33,545 nt of DNA from DATLOJ01 sp035536315. GTDB lineage: Bacteria > Actinomycetota > CADDZG01 > JAHWKV01. The position numbers and the translations under genes were made by a program. The notes below the pieces were generated by a model. That model was not told the DNA's origin. It was given only the letters and a program-made list of their open reading frames with translations, and made no database searches. Position 1 is the stretch's first letter; the number at the start of each line of letters is the position of its first letter. The stretch spans positions 1-33,545 of the forward strand of contig DATLOJ010000130.1 in assembly GCA_035536315.1 (NCBI GenBank). The letters run 5' to 3'. Positions 6,814-14,528 of the stretch are shown here, piece after piece.

Positions 6814-7566
6814 TCAAAGTTCGAAGGCAGTGCGGAAATTTCTTCGCGTTGTAGCCGCGATCTCCTCCGGGGACATGTCCTTGGCCTCGGCGACGGCTTG
6901 ACCGACGAAGGGGACAAATGACGGCTCGTTTGGCTTTCCCCTGTGCGGCGCGGGGGCCAGGTAGGGCGAATCGGTCTCTATAAGAAGGCGGTCAAGAGGC
7001 ACCACCCTGGCCGCATCCCTCAGCTTTTCAGCCGACTTGTAAGAGATGTTCCCGGCGAATGAGATGAATGCGTCGGCCTCCAACGCGGTCAGCACCTGGT
7101 CCGGCCCCTCCGAAAAGCAGTGGAAGACAACAGGGCCCGGGTGGGAGCCGAGAATAGAGATGACATCGTCAAACGCCTCCCGAACATGTATCACCACAGG
7201 CATGCTGAGCTCCCGAGCAAGTGTGAGTTGGCGTTCAAAGGCTTCACGCTGCTGGGCGCGCGGAGAAAGATCACGAAAGTAGTCGAGCCCGATCTCACCG
7301 ATTGCCACAACGCCCTTCGTTAACGCAAGGGCCCGAATCTCACCGAGAGTGACCTCATCGAGTGTTTCTGCATCATGTGGGTGAACTCCCACTGCGGCAT
7401 AGACATTCGAATAGCGCGAAGCGATGGATACGTTTTGTCTGCTGGTCTCGAGGTCGGACCCAACCGTCAGCACCATTTCGACGCCCGCCGAGGCAGCGCG
7501 TTCCAACGCGTCAGATGGATCGCTCATGGCGTCCAGATGACAGTGGGAGTCGACCCAGTCGGTCAC
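6814..7566 (-). CDS. tatD: TatD family metal-dependent DNase
   Basis: TatD enzymes are TIM-barrel metallohydrolases with 3'-5' DNase or deoxynucleosidase activity. The 250-residue protein has the metal-binding motifs in order: WVDSHCHLD (N-terminus), VGVHPHDA, AIGEIGLDYFRD (bridging Glu), PVVIHVRE, PVVFHCFSEG and IETDSPYLAP. It also has the typical HRGKPNEPSFV block. Length is standard. GTG at 7566 gives the expected N-terminus. The gene precedes the rpfB-like gene as in mycobacteria. The usual metG neighbour on the upstream side is missing, and an AbrB-type gene starts ten bases away in the opposite direction. Confidence 0.94.
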   Translation of the reverse strand: MTDWVDSHCHLDAMSDPSDALERAASAGVEMVLTVGSDLETSRQNVSIASRYSNVYAAVGVHPHDAETLDEVTLGEIRALALTKGVVAIGEIGLDYFRDLSPRAQQREAFERQLTLARELSMPVVIHVREAFDDVISILGSHPGPVVFHCFSEGPDQVLTALEADAFISFAGNISYKSAEKLRDAARVVPLDRLLIETDSPYLAPAPHRGKPNEPSFVPFVGQAVAEAKDMSPEEIAATTRRNFRTAFEL

Positions 7567-7575
7567 GGGTTTATC

Positions 7576-7866
7576 ATGCAGCGCGTGAACACCGGGGTGA
7601 GCCGAAAGGTCGACGATCTCGGCCGGATCGTCCTTCCTGCAGAGCTGCGACGCAGCTTTGGGCTCAAGGAGGGGGCCGAGCTGGAAATTTCGGTCGAGGA
7701 GGATCGCATCATCTTGACTCCGCGACGCAACGCGTGCGTGTTTTGCGGCACACAGACCGACCTAAAAGAGTTCCAGGGAAGAATGATCTGCACGCGATGT
7801 GTCGGCGAGCTCTCGGGGTCGGCCCAGCAGACTGATCCACAATGGGATCCCTTCGCACAGGCCTGA
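7576..7866 (+). CDS. AbrB/SpoVT-type transcriptional regulator with a four-Cys C-terminal motif
   Basis: This 96-residue protein starts with a swapped-hairpin AbrB DNA-binding domain (about residues 5-50: VSRKVDDLGRIVLPAELRR, then EGAELEISVEEDRIILTP). The C-terminal part has CVFCG and ICTRCV, a CxxC-x17-CxxC arrangement that probably binds zinc. AbrB-family proteins of this form are dimeric DNA-binding regulators, often of growth-phase genes. The target is unknown. ATG at 7576 is used here, and GTG at 7585 or 7594 would also keep the domain. It is divergent from tatD, with ten bases between the starts, and convergent on rsmI, so it may act on its own region. Confidence 0.85.
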   Translation: MQRVNTGVSRKVDDLGRIVLPAELRRSFGLKEGAELEISVEEDRIILTPRRNACVFCGTQTDLKEFQGRMICTRCVGELSGSAQQTDPQWDPFAQA

Positions 7867-7869
7867 TAC

Positions 7870-8697
7870 TCAGGAGCCTTCTCCTTTAATGAGGCGCTCA
7901 TAGATCTGCGCCTTGGCAAGGCCGGAAGCGGTCGCCGCCGCTGCTGCTGCTTTGCTCTTGGACATTCCAGTCTGCTCTAGCGCTTTCGCCTTCTCAACGG
8001 CTACCTCCAAGGGGGCGACCTCCTCTGTCGCGCCGCCGACCACAAGCACGCACTCTCCGAGAATCTCCTTGGAAGACAAGATGTGAACAAGATCCTTAAG
8101 GCTCGCTCGGACAACCTCCTCATGCACCTTCGTAAGCTCCCTTGCGAGAGCGGCCGGACGATCTCCCCAAACCGTGTACATATCGGCAGCTGTTGCATGG
8201 AGCCGGTTGGGGGCTTCGTAGAAGACCATGGTTCTGGATTCGTCCTTCAGTGACTGGAGCCGGCGCATCCTTTGCTGCCCCTTAGCTGGAAGAAATCCTT
8301 CGAAGGCGAACCGGTGAGTCGGCAAGCCGGAGAGGACCAACGCTGGAAGCAAAGCCGAGGGGCCCGGAATTACTTCTACAGGCACGTCCAGGTCGATACA
8401 GGCGCGCACAAGCCGGTATCCGGGGTCGGAAATTGCCGGCATACCGGCGTCGGTGACGAGAGCAACCTTGTCTCCACCTGAGAGCCCTTCAGCCAGTCTT
8501 TTTGTTTGCTCTCTTTCATTGGCGTCGTGGTAAGAGACCACCCGGGCATGCAAGCCGAAATGGGACAGCAGCTTCCGCGTCCTCCGAGTGTCTTCTGCCG
8601 CAACGAGGTCCACTTCACCGAGCACCCTTATAAGCCTTGCGCTCGTGTCCTCCAGGTTGCCGATTGGCGTCGCGCATACGAAGAGCCTGCCTTTCAT
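7870..8697 (-). CDS. rsmI: 16S rRNA (cytidine1402-2'-O)-methyltransferase
   Basis: RsmI methylates the ribose of C1402 in the ribosomal decoding centre. The 275-residue tetrapyrrole-methylase-fold protein contains KGRLFVCATPIGNLEDTSAR, AAEDTRRTRKLL, YHDANE, LVTDAGMPAISDPGYRLV, IPGPSALLPAL and FYEAPNRL, all typical. ATG at 8697 is chosen because it gives the family N-terminus and overlaps the stop of the DUF192 gene as ATGA. A longer frame from 8739 is rejected. The gene is divergent from pmt across the DUF192 gene, which mirrors the rsmI/pmt pair of mycobacteria. Confidence 0.95.
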   Translation of the reverse strand: MKGRLFVCATPIGNLEDTSARLIRVLGEVDLVAAEDTRRTRKLLSHFGLHARVVSYHDANEREQTKRLAEGLSGGDKVALVTDAGMPAISDPGYRLVRACIDLDVPVEVIPGPSALLPALVLSGLPTHRFAFEGFLPAKGQQRMRRLQSLKDESRTMVFYEAPNRLHATAADMYTVWGDRPAALARELTKVHEEVVRASLKDLVHILSSKEILGECVLVVGGATEEVAPLEVAVEKAKALEQTGMSKSKAAAAAATASGLAKAQIYERLIKGEGS

Positions 8698-9038
8698 TGG
8701 TGGCGAACCTTCAGTTGCATTCCGCGACGAAGTCCGCAAGATGCCGCGTCTCCGGCCCCCATCTCGAGCACGTATCTCGCCCGAAGTACCAGCGGTCCCA
8801 CGCGGCCCGGATTCATTTTCCGCACTCGCATAACGGTCAGATCCTTCGTTAGGTATACGACGTCAATTGGATACCCCATTCCGAACGTATGGATCTGCTT
8901 GGCTCGAAACAACAGACCCGTCCCTTTGCCGGGCAGATCCCTCCCGATTAAGCCCCGCATCTTTTCGGCGGTGCGCTCGGCAATCGAGGCCGTAACGCAT
9001 ACATGCGCGTCTTCATTAACCAACAAGATTCGCTTCAC
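8694..9038 (-). CDS. DUF192 family protein
   Basis: This 114-residue protein matches the DUF192 pattern. ASIAERTAEKMRGLIGR begins the domain, followed by GTGLLFRAKQIHTFGMGYPI, VVYLTKDLTVMRV, PGRVGPLVLRARYVLEMGAG and a short C-terminal strand. The family is small and beta-rich, and no biochemical role is established. Many members are exported, but this one has no signal peptide. The GTG start at 9038 is followed by KRILLVNED. The stop overlaps the rsmI ATG, so the two are probably one transcript. Divergent from pmt. Confidence 0.85.
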   Translation of the reverse strand: MKRILLVNEDAHVCVTASIAERTAEKMRGLIGRDLPGKGTGLLFRAKQIHTFGMGYPIDVVYLTKDLTVMRVRKMNPGRVGPLVLRARYVLEMGAGDAASCGLRRGMQLKVRHQ

Positions 9039-9067
9039 TTAGTACATAGCTCCGCAGTACTGCTGGC

Positions 9068-9073
9068 TATACT
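9068..9073 (+). promoter_or_regulatory. Possible -10 element (TATACT) and downstream AGGAGG ribosome binding site for pmt
   Basis: TATACT lies in the pmt/DUF192 divergent gap. A start of transcription near 9079-9081 would fall after the upstream ATG at 9003. AGGAGG at 9093-9098 is the best Shine-Dalgarno in this part of the window and is followed, nine bases later, by ATA at 9108. There is no clear -35 hexamer. Confidence 0.45.
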
Positions 9074-9107
9074 GACGCCACTTTTCAAGTCCAGGAGGTT
9101 CTTCAGG

Positions 9108-10586
9108 ATAAAGGAAGTCCTCGAGGTACCTGCCCCGCCGCCGGTCGACCTCGCCTCCCCCGAACTGCCCGCGCTTGCGCCGGGCCATAGGCGCCTCCCC
9201 TGGACCGCGCGCGACTCACTAATCGCATTCCTCATCCTTCTATTGGCTCTTGGAATCCGTCTCGTGCGCTTGTCCGATCCAGAGGGCCTCATGTTCGACG
9301 AGACGTACTACGCGAAGGATGCCTGCCTCTACATTGGGGAGGACCCCCGATTCTGCGGGCTGGAACAGTCGACCGAACAGTCATACGTTCACCCTCCGAT
9401 GGGCAAATGGCTCATTGCCGCCGGAATCAAGACTTTTGGCTACAACGAGTTCGGTTGGAGGATCTCGTCCGCAATCTTTGGAACCTTCCTTGTTCTGCTC
9501 GTTTTCCTTTTGGCCCGCAAGCTATTCCGCGATAGATGGGTCGCCGGAGCTGCTGCTTTTCTAGTCGCAACAGATTTCCTCATGATCGTGCAGAGCCGCA
9601 TCGCCATGCTGGACATATTCCAGGCGTTTTTCGTCGTCCTTGGCTTCTTATTTCTGGCCCATGATCGAGAACGTGTCCAGATTCAGCACGAGCACCTGCG
9701 CCTCGCCTTTCCCGGCGACCCACCCCCGCGAGAGTTCGAGTGGCGCATCTCAGCAGGTGTCGCTTTCGGAATGGCGGTCGCGGTCAAGTGGTCGGCCGCT
9801 TGGGCTCTGGCTGCCGCAGCAATTCTGGCCGCCGTGTGGTCGCTGGGACTCATCGCCGATCGCGTAAAGAAGGCCAGGCAATCGACTCTCAAGGTCGGAG
9901 GGGCGGGGGCCGAGCTGGCAGTGCTTTTCCTTTCGATGATCCTCATTCCCGGACTGATTTATTTAACGAGCTACTCGCTGTACTTCAGCGATTCTCTATC
10001 GAGCAATTGCCCCTACAAGGAGAAAAACGGCGAGTGCGTCACAGGGGCCAGCGGCGCGGCCAAGTCCTTCCTATCCCTGCAAGACAGAATGATCGACTAT
10101 CACCTCACGCTTAGGGTCAAGCATGCATATCAGTCGGACGCGCTGACGTGGCCGGTGGTGAAGCGTCCGGTTGCCTACTTCTACGAAGGAGAGCCCAAAT
10201 CCCGTCACGTCATGGCTGTTGGCAACCCCGCCGTCTGGTGGCCGGCAATGGCGGCGGGAGTCTGGCTGCTGATCAGATCCAGAAAGAGTTTTGCGCCGGA
10301 AAGAGTCGTCGTTTTGGGGTGGATCGCACAGTACGTACCGTGGATCCTGGTGCAAAGGCCGCTCTTCTTTTTCTATATGACCCCGGTCGTCCCCTTCATG
10401 ATGATCGGGCTTGCGGTAGCGCTTGGGGCTCTTGCGGAGCGGGCCAAGTGGCTCCGGGTAGCCGCGATCGTTTACCTGGTGACAGCAGGTGTCCTAATGC
10501 TGACCTATATGTATCCGGTCATCGCAGCGGTAGGCCTGGAGTACGGGCAGTGGAACAACCGCATGCTGATGAAGAGCTGGATCTAA
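9108..10586 (+). CDS. pmt: Protein O-mannosyltransferase (dolichyl-phosphate-mannose type), ATA start proposed
   Basis: Pmt transfers mannose from polyprenyl-phosphomannose to Ser/Thr of exported proteins, working with Sec. The roughly 492-residue membrane protein has the GT39 features. LFDETYY-like MFDETYYAKDA sits in the first external loop (about residue 63), followed by SYVHPPMGKWLIAAG, FGWRISSAIFG, and about ten hydrophobic helices up to the C-terminus. The length is close to mycobacterial Pmt. Start: ATG at 9003 would lie inside the divergent DUF192 gene and upstream of the likely promoter. No other ATG, GTG or TTG occurs in frame before MFDETYY. ATA at 9108 has a perfect AGGAGG nine bases before it. 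The gene is convergent with the propeller array and shares its terminator. Confidence 0.9.
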   Translation: MKEVLEVPAPPPVDLASPELPALAPGHRRLPWTARDSLIAFLILLLALGIRLVRLSDPEGLMFDETYYAKDACLYIGEDPRFCGLEQSTEQSYVHPPMGKWLIAAGIKTFGYNEFGWRISSAIFGTFLVLLVFLLARKLFRDRWVAGAAAFLVATDFLMIVQSRIAMLDIFQAFFVVLGFLFLAHDRERVQIQHEHLRLAFPGDPPPREFEWRISAGVAFGMAVAVKWSAAWALAAAAILAAVWSLGLIADRVKKARQSTLKVGGAGAELAVLFLSMILIPGLIYLTSYSLYFSDSLSSNCPYKEKNGECVTGASGAAKSFLSLQDRMIDYHLTLRVKHAYQSDALTWPVVKRPVAYFYEGEPKSRHVMAVGNPAVWWPAMAAGVWLLIRSRKSFAPERVVVLGWIAQYVPWILVQRPLFFFYMTPVVPFMMIGLAVALGALAERAKWLRVAAIVYLVTAGVLMLTYMYPVIAAVGLEYGQWNNRMLMKSWI

Positions 10587-10621
10587 CCGGCCCCGGGATT
10601 CAAACCATTCAAAACAAAGAA

Positions 10622-10643
10622 GGGGGCCGGTTACCCGGCCCCC
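10622..10643. terminator. Bidirectional intrinsic terminator between pmt and the propeller array
   Basis: A perfect nine-base-pair stem GGGGGCCGG/CCGGCCCCC closes a four-base loop (TTAC on plus, GTAA on minus). It is followed by TTTCTCT on the plus strand and TTCTTTG on the minus strand. It lies between two convergent stops (10586 and 10661), so it can serve both. Confidence 0.92.
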
Positions 10644-10660
10644 TTTCTCTAAGTAACTAA

Positions 10661-11563
10661 CTAGGTGGTGGAGGAGTCGAGGTACCTCGACGCCTCAATG
10701 TCGATGATTGGCGCTGCCAGGGGGCCGACGTCGTTTCCAAGATCGGGAACGTTGAACTCGTAAACGTTACCGTCGAGTCCTACAAGCCAATACCCTCCGT
10801 AGTATGAAAATCCATAGGGTGACGTGATCCCGCTAATAGGCGCAGTCGTGGTACCGAAAGCTGATCCGTTGAATGTCCCCGAACCACGGGCGTGCACGCC
10901 TCCGTTGGCTTCGGCGCCCCAGTATCCATCCAGGTTGAACCAGAAGTTGTGTATGCCCACTACCGGGCTGCGGACCTCATCACGAATGTTTCCCTTGTAG
11001 ACGGCGGAACCTCGGACATGAAGGCCTCCGAGCTGCTCGATGAAGAAGTAGCCCTGACCGTCTGACGACGTCGCGGCGTCCACCGTTGGTGACTCCAATG
11101 GAGTTCCAGCCATCGAACCAAAGAACCCGGCGTTTCCGAAGGTTATGACCCCACCGTCTGCCCCGAAGAGCCAGTAGCCCTGCCCCCAGGGGGTGGCGAC
11201 GATCGCAACAATCGGGGCGGCCGGAGTGAGTCCAAGCGACTGCATGGATCCCAAGAACTGGGCGTCGCCAAATGCGTGTATGCCACCGTTGGACTGAGCT
11301 ATCCAATAGCCATGCCCCGAGGGAGTTGAAGCTATCCCCACAACGTCGTTGACCTGAGGATGGCCGAGAGCCGACAACCGCCCAGGGAGAGAGCCGAAAA
11401 AGCCGGCGGATCCGTGGGCGAAAACGCCTCCGTCCCTGCCGAGGTTCCAAAATCCTACGCTCGAATGCCCCGCGAGTGCGGGCTTCGCGCCCATCCCGAG
11501 GCCCGGCATCAAAGCCGCGACCAGTACCAGGGCCAAACCAAATCTGATTAGCCTTTTCCCCAT
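10661..11563 (-). CDS. Secreted six-repeat (beta-propeller-like) protein, array copy 5
   Basis: This is a 300-residue protein with a signal peptide (about residues 1-31, GKRLIRF, then a hydrophobic stretch, ending AKPALAG). Six repeats follow, starting near residues 36, 83, 127, 169, 211 and 255. Each opens with G(Y/F)W and holds DGGVF.HG or GGVHA.G, then GS and a hydrophobic turn, as in VGFWNLGRDGGVFAHG, GYWIAQSNGGIHAFGDAQF and GYWLFGADGGVITFGNAGF. Such repeats in actinobacterial secreted proteins are predicted to form propeller blades, and six would close one ring. No catalytic motif, membrane anchor or sorting signal is seen. The binding target is unknown. It is the last gene of the second unit, with AAAGGAGAAG before the ATG and the shared terminator behind. 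It belongs to the same subfamily as the copy upstream (TAPISGITSP, VYEFNVPD). Confidence 0.85.
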   Translation of the reverse strand: MGKRLIRFGLALVLVAALMPGLGMGAKPALAGHSSVGFWNLGRDGGVFAHGSAGFFGSLPGRLSALGHPQVNDVVGIASTPSGHGYWIAQSNGGIHAFGDAQFLGSMQSLGLTPAAPIVAIVATPWGQGYWLFGADGGVITFGNAGFFGSMAGTPLESPTVDAATSSDGQGYFFIEQLGGLHVRGSAVYKGNIRDEVRSPVVGIHNFWFNLDGYWGAEANGGVHARGSGTFNGSAFGTTTAPISGITSPYGFSYYGGYWLVGLDGNVYEFNVPDLGNDVGPLAAPIIDIEASRYLDSSTT

Positions 11564-11607
11564 TTGACTTCTCCTTTCAAGACTTAACGGATCTTCTTGC
11601 TTGAACC

Positions 11608-12507
11608 TTAGGTACCGTTGGCGCCGCTAAAGCGCTTAGCTTCGATGTCGATTATTGGCGCCGCCAGTGGGCCGACATCATTGCCGTGATCGGGCACGTT
11701 GAACTCGTAGACATTTCCGTCCAGCCCCACCAACCAGTAGCCGGACGCGGACGGAGACGTGATGCCGCTAATTGGGGCGGTTGTGGCACCGAAAGCCGAC
11801 CCTCGGAATGGAGCCGAGCCACGTGCGTGGACACCCCCATTGGCTTCCACTCCCCAGTAACCATCGAGATTGAACCAGAAGTTATGCACGCCTACAACGG
11901 GGCTTCGGACCTCATCGCGAATGTTGCCCTTGTATATCGCCGAGCCTCGGATATGAAGGCCCCCAAGCCGTTCGATGAAGATGTATCCCTCACCATCTGA
12001 CGCCGTCGCAGCATCAACCACGGGAGATTCCAAAGGAATACCGGCCATCGATCCAAAGAATCCCGCCGCTCCAAAGGTAATCACTCCCCCATCAGCTCCA
12101 AAAAGCCAGTAACCCTGCTGTTCGGGATCCGAGAGGGCCGGAAACGACACGATCGCAATAATCGGGGCGGCCGGAGTGAGTCCGAGCGACTGCATGGATC
12201 CCAGGAACTGAGCGTCACCAAATGCGTGAACGCCTCCGCCTGATTGAGCTATCCAGTAACCGTGCCCACTCGGGGTCGAGGCCATCCCCACAACATCGTT
12301 GACCTGAGGAAGGCCAAGAGCCGAAAGGCGTCCCGGAAGTGAACCGTAAAAGTCGGCCGTTCCGTGGGTGAAAACCCCTCCATCCTGCCCGAGGTTCCAG
12401 AACCCGGTGGGAGTTGGCGCAGCGGCCGTCGAGGCCAACCCCATAGCCGGCATCAGCGCCGAAACCAGGAGCAAAACCAATAACAGCCTGACCAGGCGCT
12501 TCGCCAT
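11608..12507 (-). CDS. Secreted six-repeat (beta-propeller-like) protein, array copy 4
   Basis: The 299-residue product begins MAKRLVRLLLVLLLVSALMP, a clear signal peptide with cleavage likely after the Ala-rich stretch near residue 27. Six repeats follow the same plan as the neighbouring copies. The loop between repeats 2 and 3 is longest here (SFPALSDPEQQ). It shares HNFWFNLDGYW, TTAPISGITSP and VYEFNVPD with the copy downstream, so these two form one subfamily. The frame is open further upstream to 12645, but that region contains the terminator of the preceding unit. The ATG at 12507 has AAGGAG at good spacing, so the short form is chosen. It is first gene of the two-gene unit and 44 bases separate it from the next. 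Confidence 0.85.
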   Translation of the reverse strand: MAKRLVRLLLVLLLVSALMPAMGLASTAAAPTPTGFWNLGQDGGVFTHGTADFYGSLPGRLSALGLPQVNDVVGMASTPSGHGYWIAQSGGGVHAFGDAQFLGSMQSLGLTPAAPIIAIVSFPALSDPEQQGYWLFGADGGVITFGAAGFFGSMAGIPLESPVVDAATASDGEGYIFIERLGGLHIRGSAIYKGNIRDEVRSPVVGVHNFWFNLDGYWGVEANGGVHARGSAPFRGSAFGATTAPISGITSPSASGYWLVGLDGNVYEFNVPDHGNDVGPLAAPIIDIEAKRFSGANGT

Positions 12508-12611
12508 TCCATTTCTCCTTAACCGAAAGTTAAGTCCCCTTCTATCACTGAGTGAGGGCGAAGTGAATAGGTTCGGTACGTTCGGCTGAATTAATCCTTT
12601 CGCAACAGAAA

Positions 12612-12633
12612 GGGACCCGGTTTCCCGGGCCCC
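12612..12633 (-). terminator. Intrinsic terminator splitting the propeller array
   Basis: On the minus strand GGGGCCCGG, loop GAAA, then CCGGGTCCC form a nine-pair stem with one G-U pair and a GNRA loop, followed by TTTCTGTT. It lies 65 bases after the stop of array copy 3 and about 105 bases before the ATG of copy 4. Transcription therefore probably ends and restarts here. On the plus strand the same structure has an A-C mismatch and no gene runs into it. Confidence 0.85.
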
Positions 12634-12698
12634 TTTTCTCTTCATGTTTCTTCCGGTCGGTCTGGGTCAGGCCAGTCCGCGACTGTTCTGGGTAGCCC

Positions 12699-13589
12699 TT
12701 AGTCGCTCCTTGTTGCTTCGATATCGATGATCGGCGCCGCAAGCGGTCCGACGTCGTTGCCGAGGTCTGGAGCGTTAATTTCGTAGACGTTTCCGTCAAG
12801 AGAAACCAGCCACTGCATGCCCTGAGAGGAGATGAACGCAGTGCTTCCGCTGACAGGAGCGGTGGTTATGCCGAATGCCGATCCGTTGAATGGAGCTGAG
12901 CCTCGTGCGTGCACTCCACCGCTGGCCTCGACCCCCCAATATCCATCTAACGTGAGCCAATGGTTGTCCAGGCCCACCACGGGAGTTCTTACTTCGTCAC
13001 GAATGTTGCCCTTGTATACGGCGGAGCCTCTGGCATGCAGGCCACCCAACCGTTCCATCATGAAGTAACCCCGGCCATCTGTGGCGCTTGTCGCGGCTGT
13101 TATCGGAGACTCGAGGGCGGTACCTGCCAGAGATCCGTAGAATCCTGCGTTTCCGAAGGTGATCACCCCACCGTCAGCCCCAATGAGCCAGTAACCCTGA
13201 CCGGACAACCAAGGAGGAGTCGCAACTATTGCCACTATCGGCGCTGCGGGGGAGAGGCCGAGAGATTGCATTGAGCCAAGGAACTGAGCATCCCCAAACG
13301 CGTGAACCCCTCCATTGGACTGAGCGATCCAGTATCCGTGAGCAGTTGGACTCACAGCCATACCAATGACGTTATCTACTTGGCCGTGGCCAAGGTCGGA
13401 GAGACGCCCGGGGAGCGAACCGTAAAAACCAGCTGCGCCGTGGGAAAAGACTCCACCATCTCTTCCCAGGTTCCAAAAACCCTGGCCCGTGTGACCCGCA
13501 AAGGCAGGCTTCGGTACCCTGCCGATTGCCGGGAGAAGCGCTGCAGCCAAAAACAAAACTAAAAGCATTCGAAACAGTCGAGTTCTCAT
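12699..13589 (-). CDS. Secreted six-repeat (beta-propeller-like) protein, array copy 3
   Basis: This is a 296-residue protein with signal peptide MRTRLFRMLLVLFLAAALLP and a cleavage site near PAFAG (about residue 32). Six propeller-type repeats follow, including GFWNLGRDGGVFSHG, GYWIAQSNGGVHAFGDAQF, GYWLIGADGGVITFGNAGF, GYFMMERLGGLHARGSAVYK and GYWGVEASGGVHARG. Repeat 6 lacks the GYW opening (MQWLVSLDGNVYEINAPD). The loop before repeat 3 reads ATPPWLSGQ and the one before repeat 6 AFISSQG. These are the main differences from the copies upstream. It is the last gene of the three-gene unit, 19 bases after the next copy, with GGAAGG before its ATG, and is followed by the terminator at 12612-12633. 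Confidence 0.85.
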   Translation of the reverse strand: MRTRLFRMLLVLFLAAALLPAIGRVPKPAFAGHTGQGFWNLGRDGGVFSHGAAGFYGSLPGRLSDLGHGQVDNVIGMAVSPTAHGYWIAQSNGGVHAFGDAQFLGSMQSLGLSPAAPIVAIVATPPWLSGQGYWLIGADGGVITFGNAGFYGSLAGTALESPITAATSATDGRGYFMMERLGGLHARGSAVYKGNIRDEVRTPVVGLDNHWLTLDGYWGVEASGGVHARGSAPFNGSAFGITTAPVSGSTAFISSQGMQWLVSLDGNVYEINAPDLGNDVGPLAAPIIDIEATRSD

Positions 13590-13608
13590 CGTTTTCCTTC
13601 CGCTCGAT

Positions 13609-14505
13609 CTAGATCAAGGTCCTAATGGCCTCGATATCGATGATTGGCGCCGCTAGCGGGCCGACGTCGTTGCCAAAGTCCGGAGCATTGATTTCGTAGA
13701 CATTTCCGTCTAGTGAAACGAGCCACTGCATATGGTCGGAGGACAAGACCGCTGTGCTTCCACTCACCGGGGCAGTTGTAATGCCGAAGGCCGACCCGGC
13801 GAATGGAGCCGAGCCACGTGCGTGGACGCCACCATTGGCTTCGGTCGCCCAATATCCATCCAAAGTGGCCCAGTGGTTGTCCAGGCCCACCACGGGACTT
13901 CTTACTTCGTCACGAATGTTGCCCTTGTATTCGGCGGAGCCTCTGGCGTGCAGGCCACCCAGCCGTTCCATCATGAAGTAACCCTGGCCATTAGAGGCGC
14001 CTGTCGCGACTGTTACCGGAGACTCCAGCGCGGTACCTGCCACTGAACCGAAGAATCCTGCGTTTCCGAAGGTGATCACGCCACCGTCGGCGCCGAAAAG
14101 CCAGTACCCCTGGCCGCCGGGTCCAAAGGCAGTGGCAACGATCGCCACGATCGGAGCGGCTGGGCTGAGCCCCAGCGTCTGCATCGATCCCAGGAACTGA
14201 GCATCCCCGAACGCGTGGACCCCTCCGCCGGACTGGGCAATCCAGTACCCATGTCCAGTGGGGGTTGAAGCCATGCCTATTACGTCATTCACTTGGGGAA
14301 CGCCAAGCGCGGAAAGACGCCCGGGGAGTGAACCGTGGAAACCGGCCGCTCCGTGGGCAAAGACCCCACCGTCTCTTCCCAAGTTCCAGAACCCCACCTC
14401 CGTGTTGTGGCCAGCAGAAGCAGGCTTCGGTGCCGTGCCGATTGCCGGGAGAAGCGCTGCAGCCAACAACAAAATCAAAAGCATTCGAAACAGTCGAGTT
14501 CTCAT
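13609..14505 (-). CDS. Secreted six-repeat (beta-propeller-like) protein, array copy 2
   Basis: This is a 298-residue secreted protein whose signal peptide is nearly identical to copy 3 (MRTRLFRMLL, then LLAAALLPAIG and KPASAG). It has the same six repeats, and repeat 4 contains the conserved YKGNIRDEVRSPVVG seen in all copies. The loop before repeat 3 is ATAFGPGGQ and the loop before repeat 6 is AVLSSDHM. It is closest to copy 1, sharing ATEANGGVHARGSAPFAGSA and the last 50 residues almost unchanged. It is probably co-transcribed with copies 1 and 3 (gaps 23 and 19 bases). AAGGGC precedes the ATG. Function unknown; an extracellular binding or scaffolding role is inference. Confidence 0.85.
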   Translation of the reverse strand: MRTRLFRMLLILLLAAALLPAIGTAPKPASAGHNTEVGFWNLGRDGGVFAHGAAGFHGSLPGRLSALGVPQVNDVIGMASTPTGHGYWIAQSGGGVHAFGDAQFLGSMQTLGLSPAAPIVAIVATAFGPGGQGYWLFGADGGVITFGNAGFFGSVAGTALESPVTVATGASNGQGYFMMERLGGLHARGSAEYKGNIRDEVRSPVVGLDNHWATLDGYWATEANGGVHARGSAPFAGSAFGITTAPVSGSTAVLSSDHMQWLVSLDGNVYEINAPDFGNDVGPLAAPIIDIEAIRTLI

Positions 14506-14528
14506 CGTTTTGCCCTTCTGTAGACCTT

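Noticed and set aside
12508..12645. Upstream extension of propeller copy 4 to 12645
   Set aside because: The extension would translate the terminator hairpin and displace the signal peptide. ATG 12507 has a good ribosome binding site.
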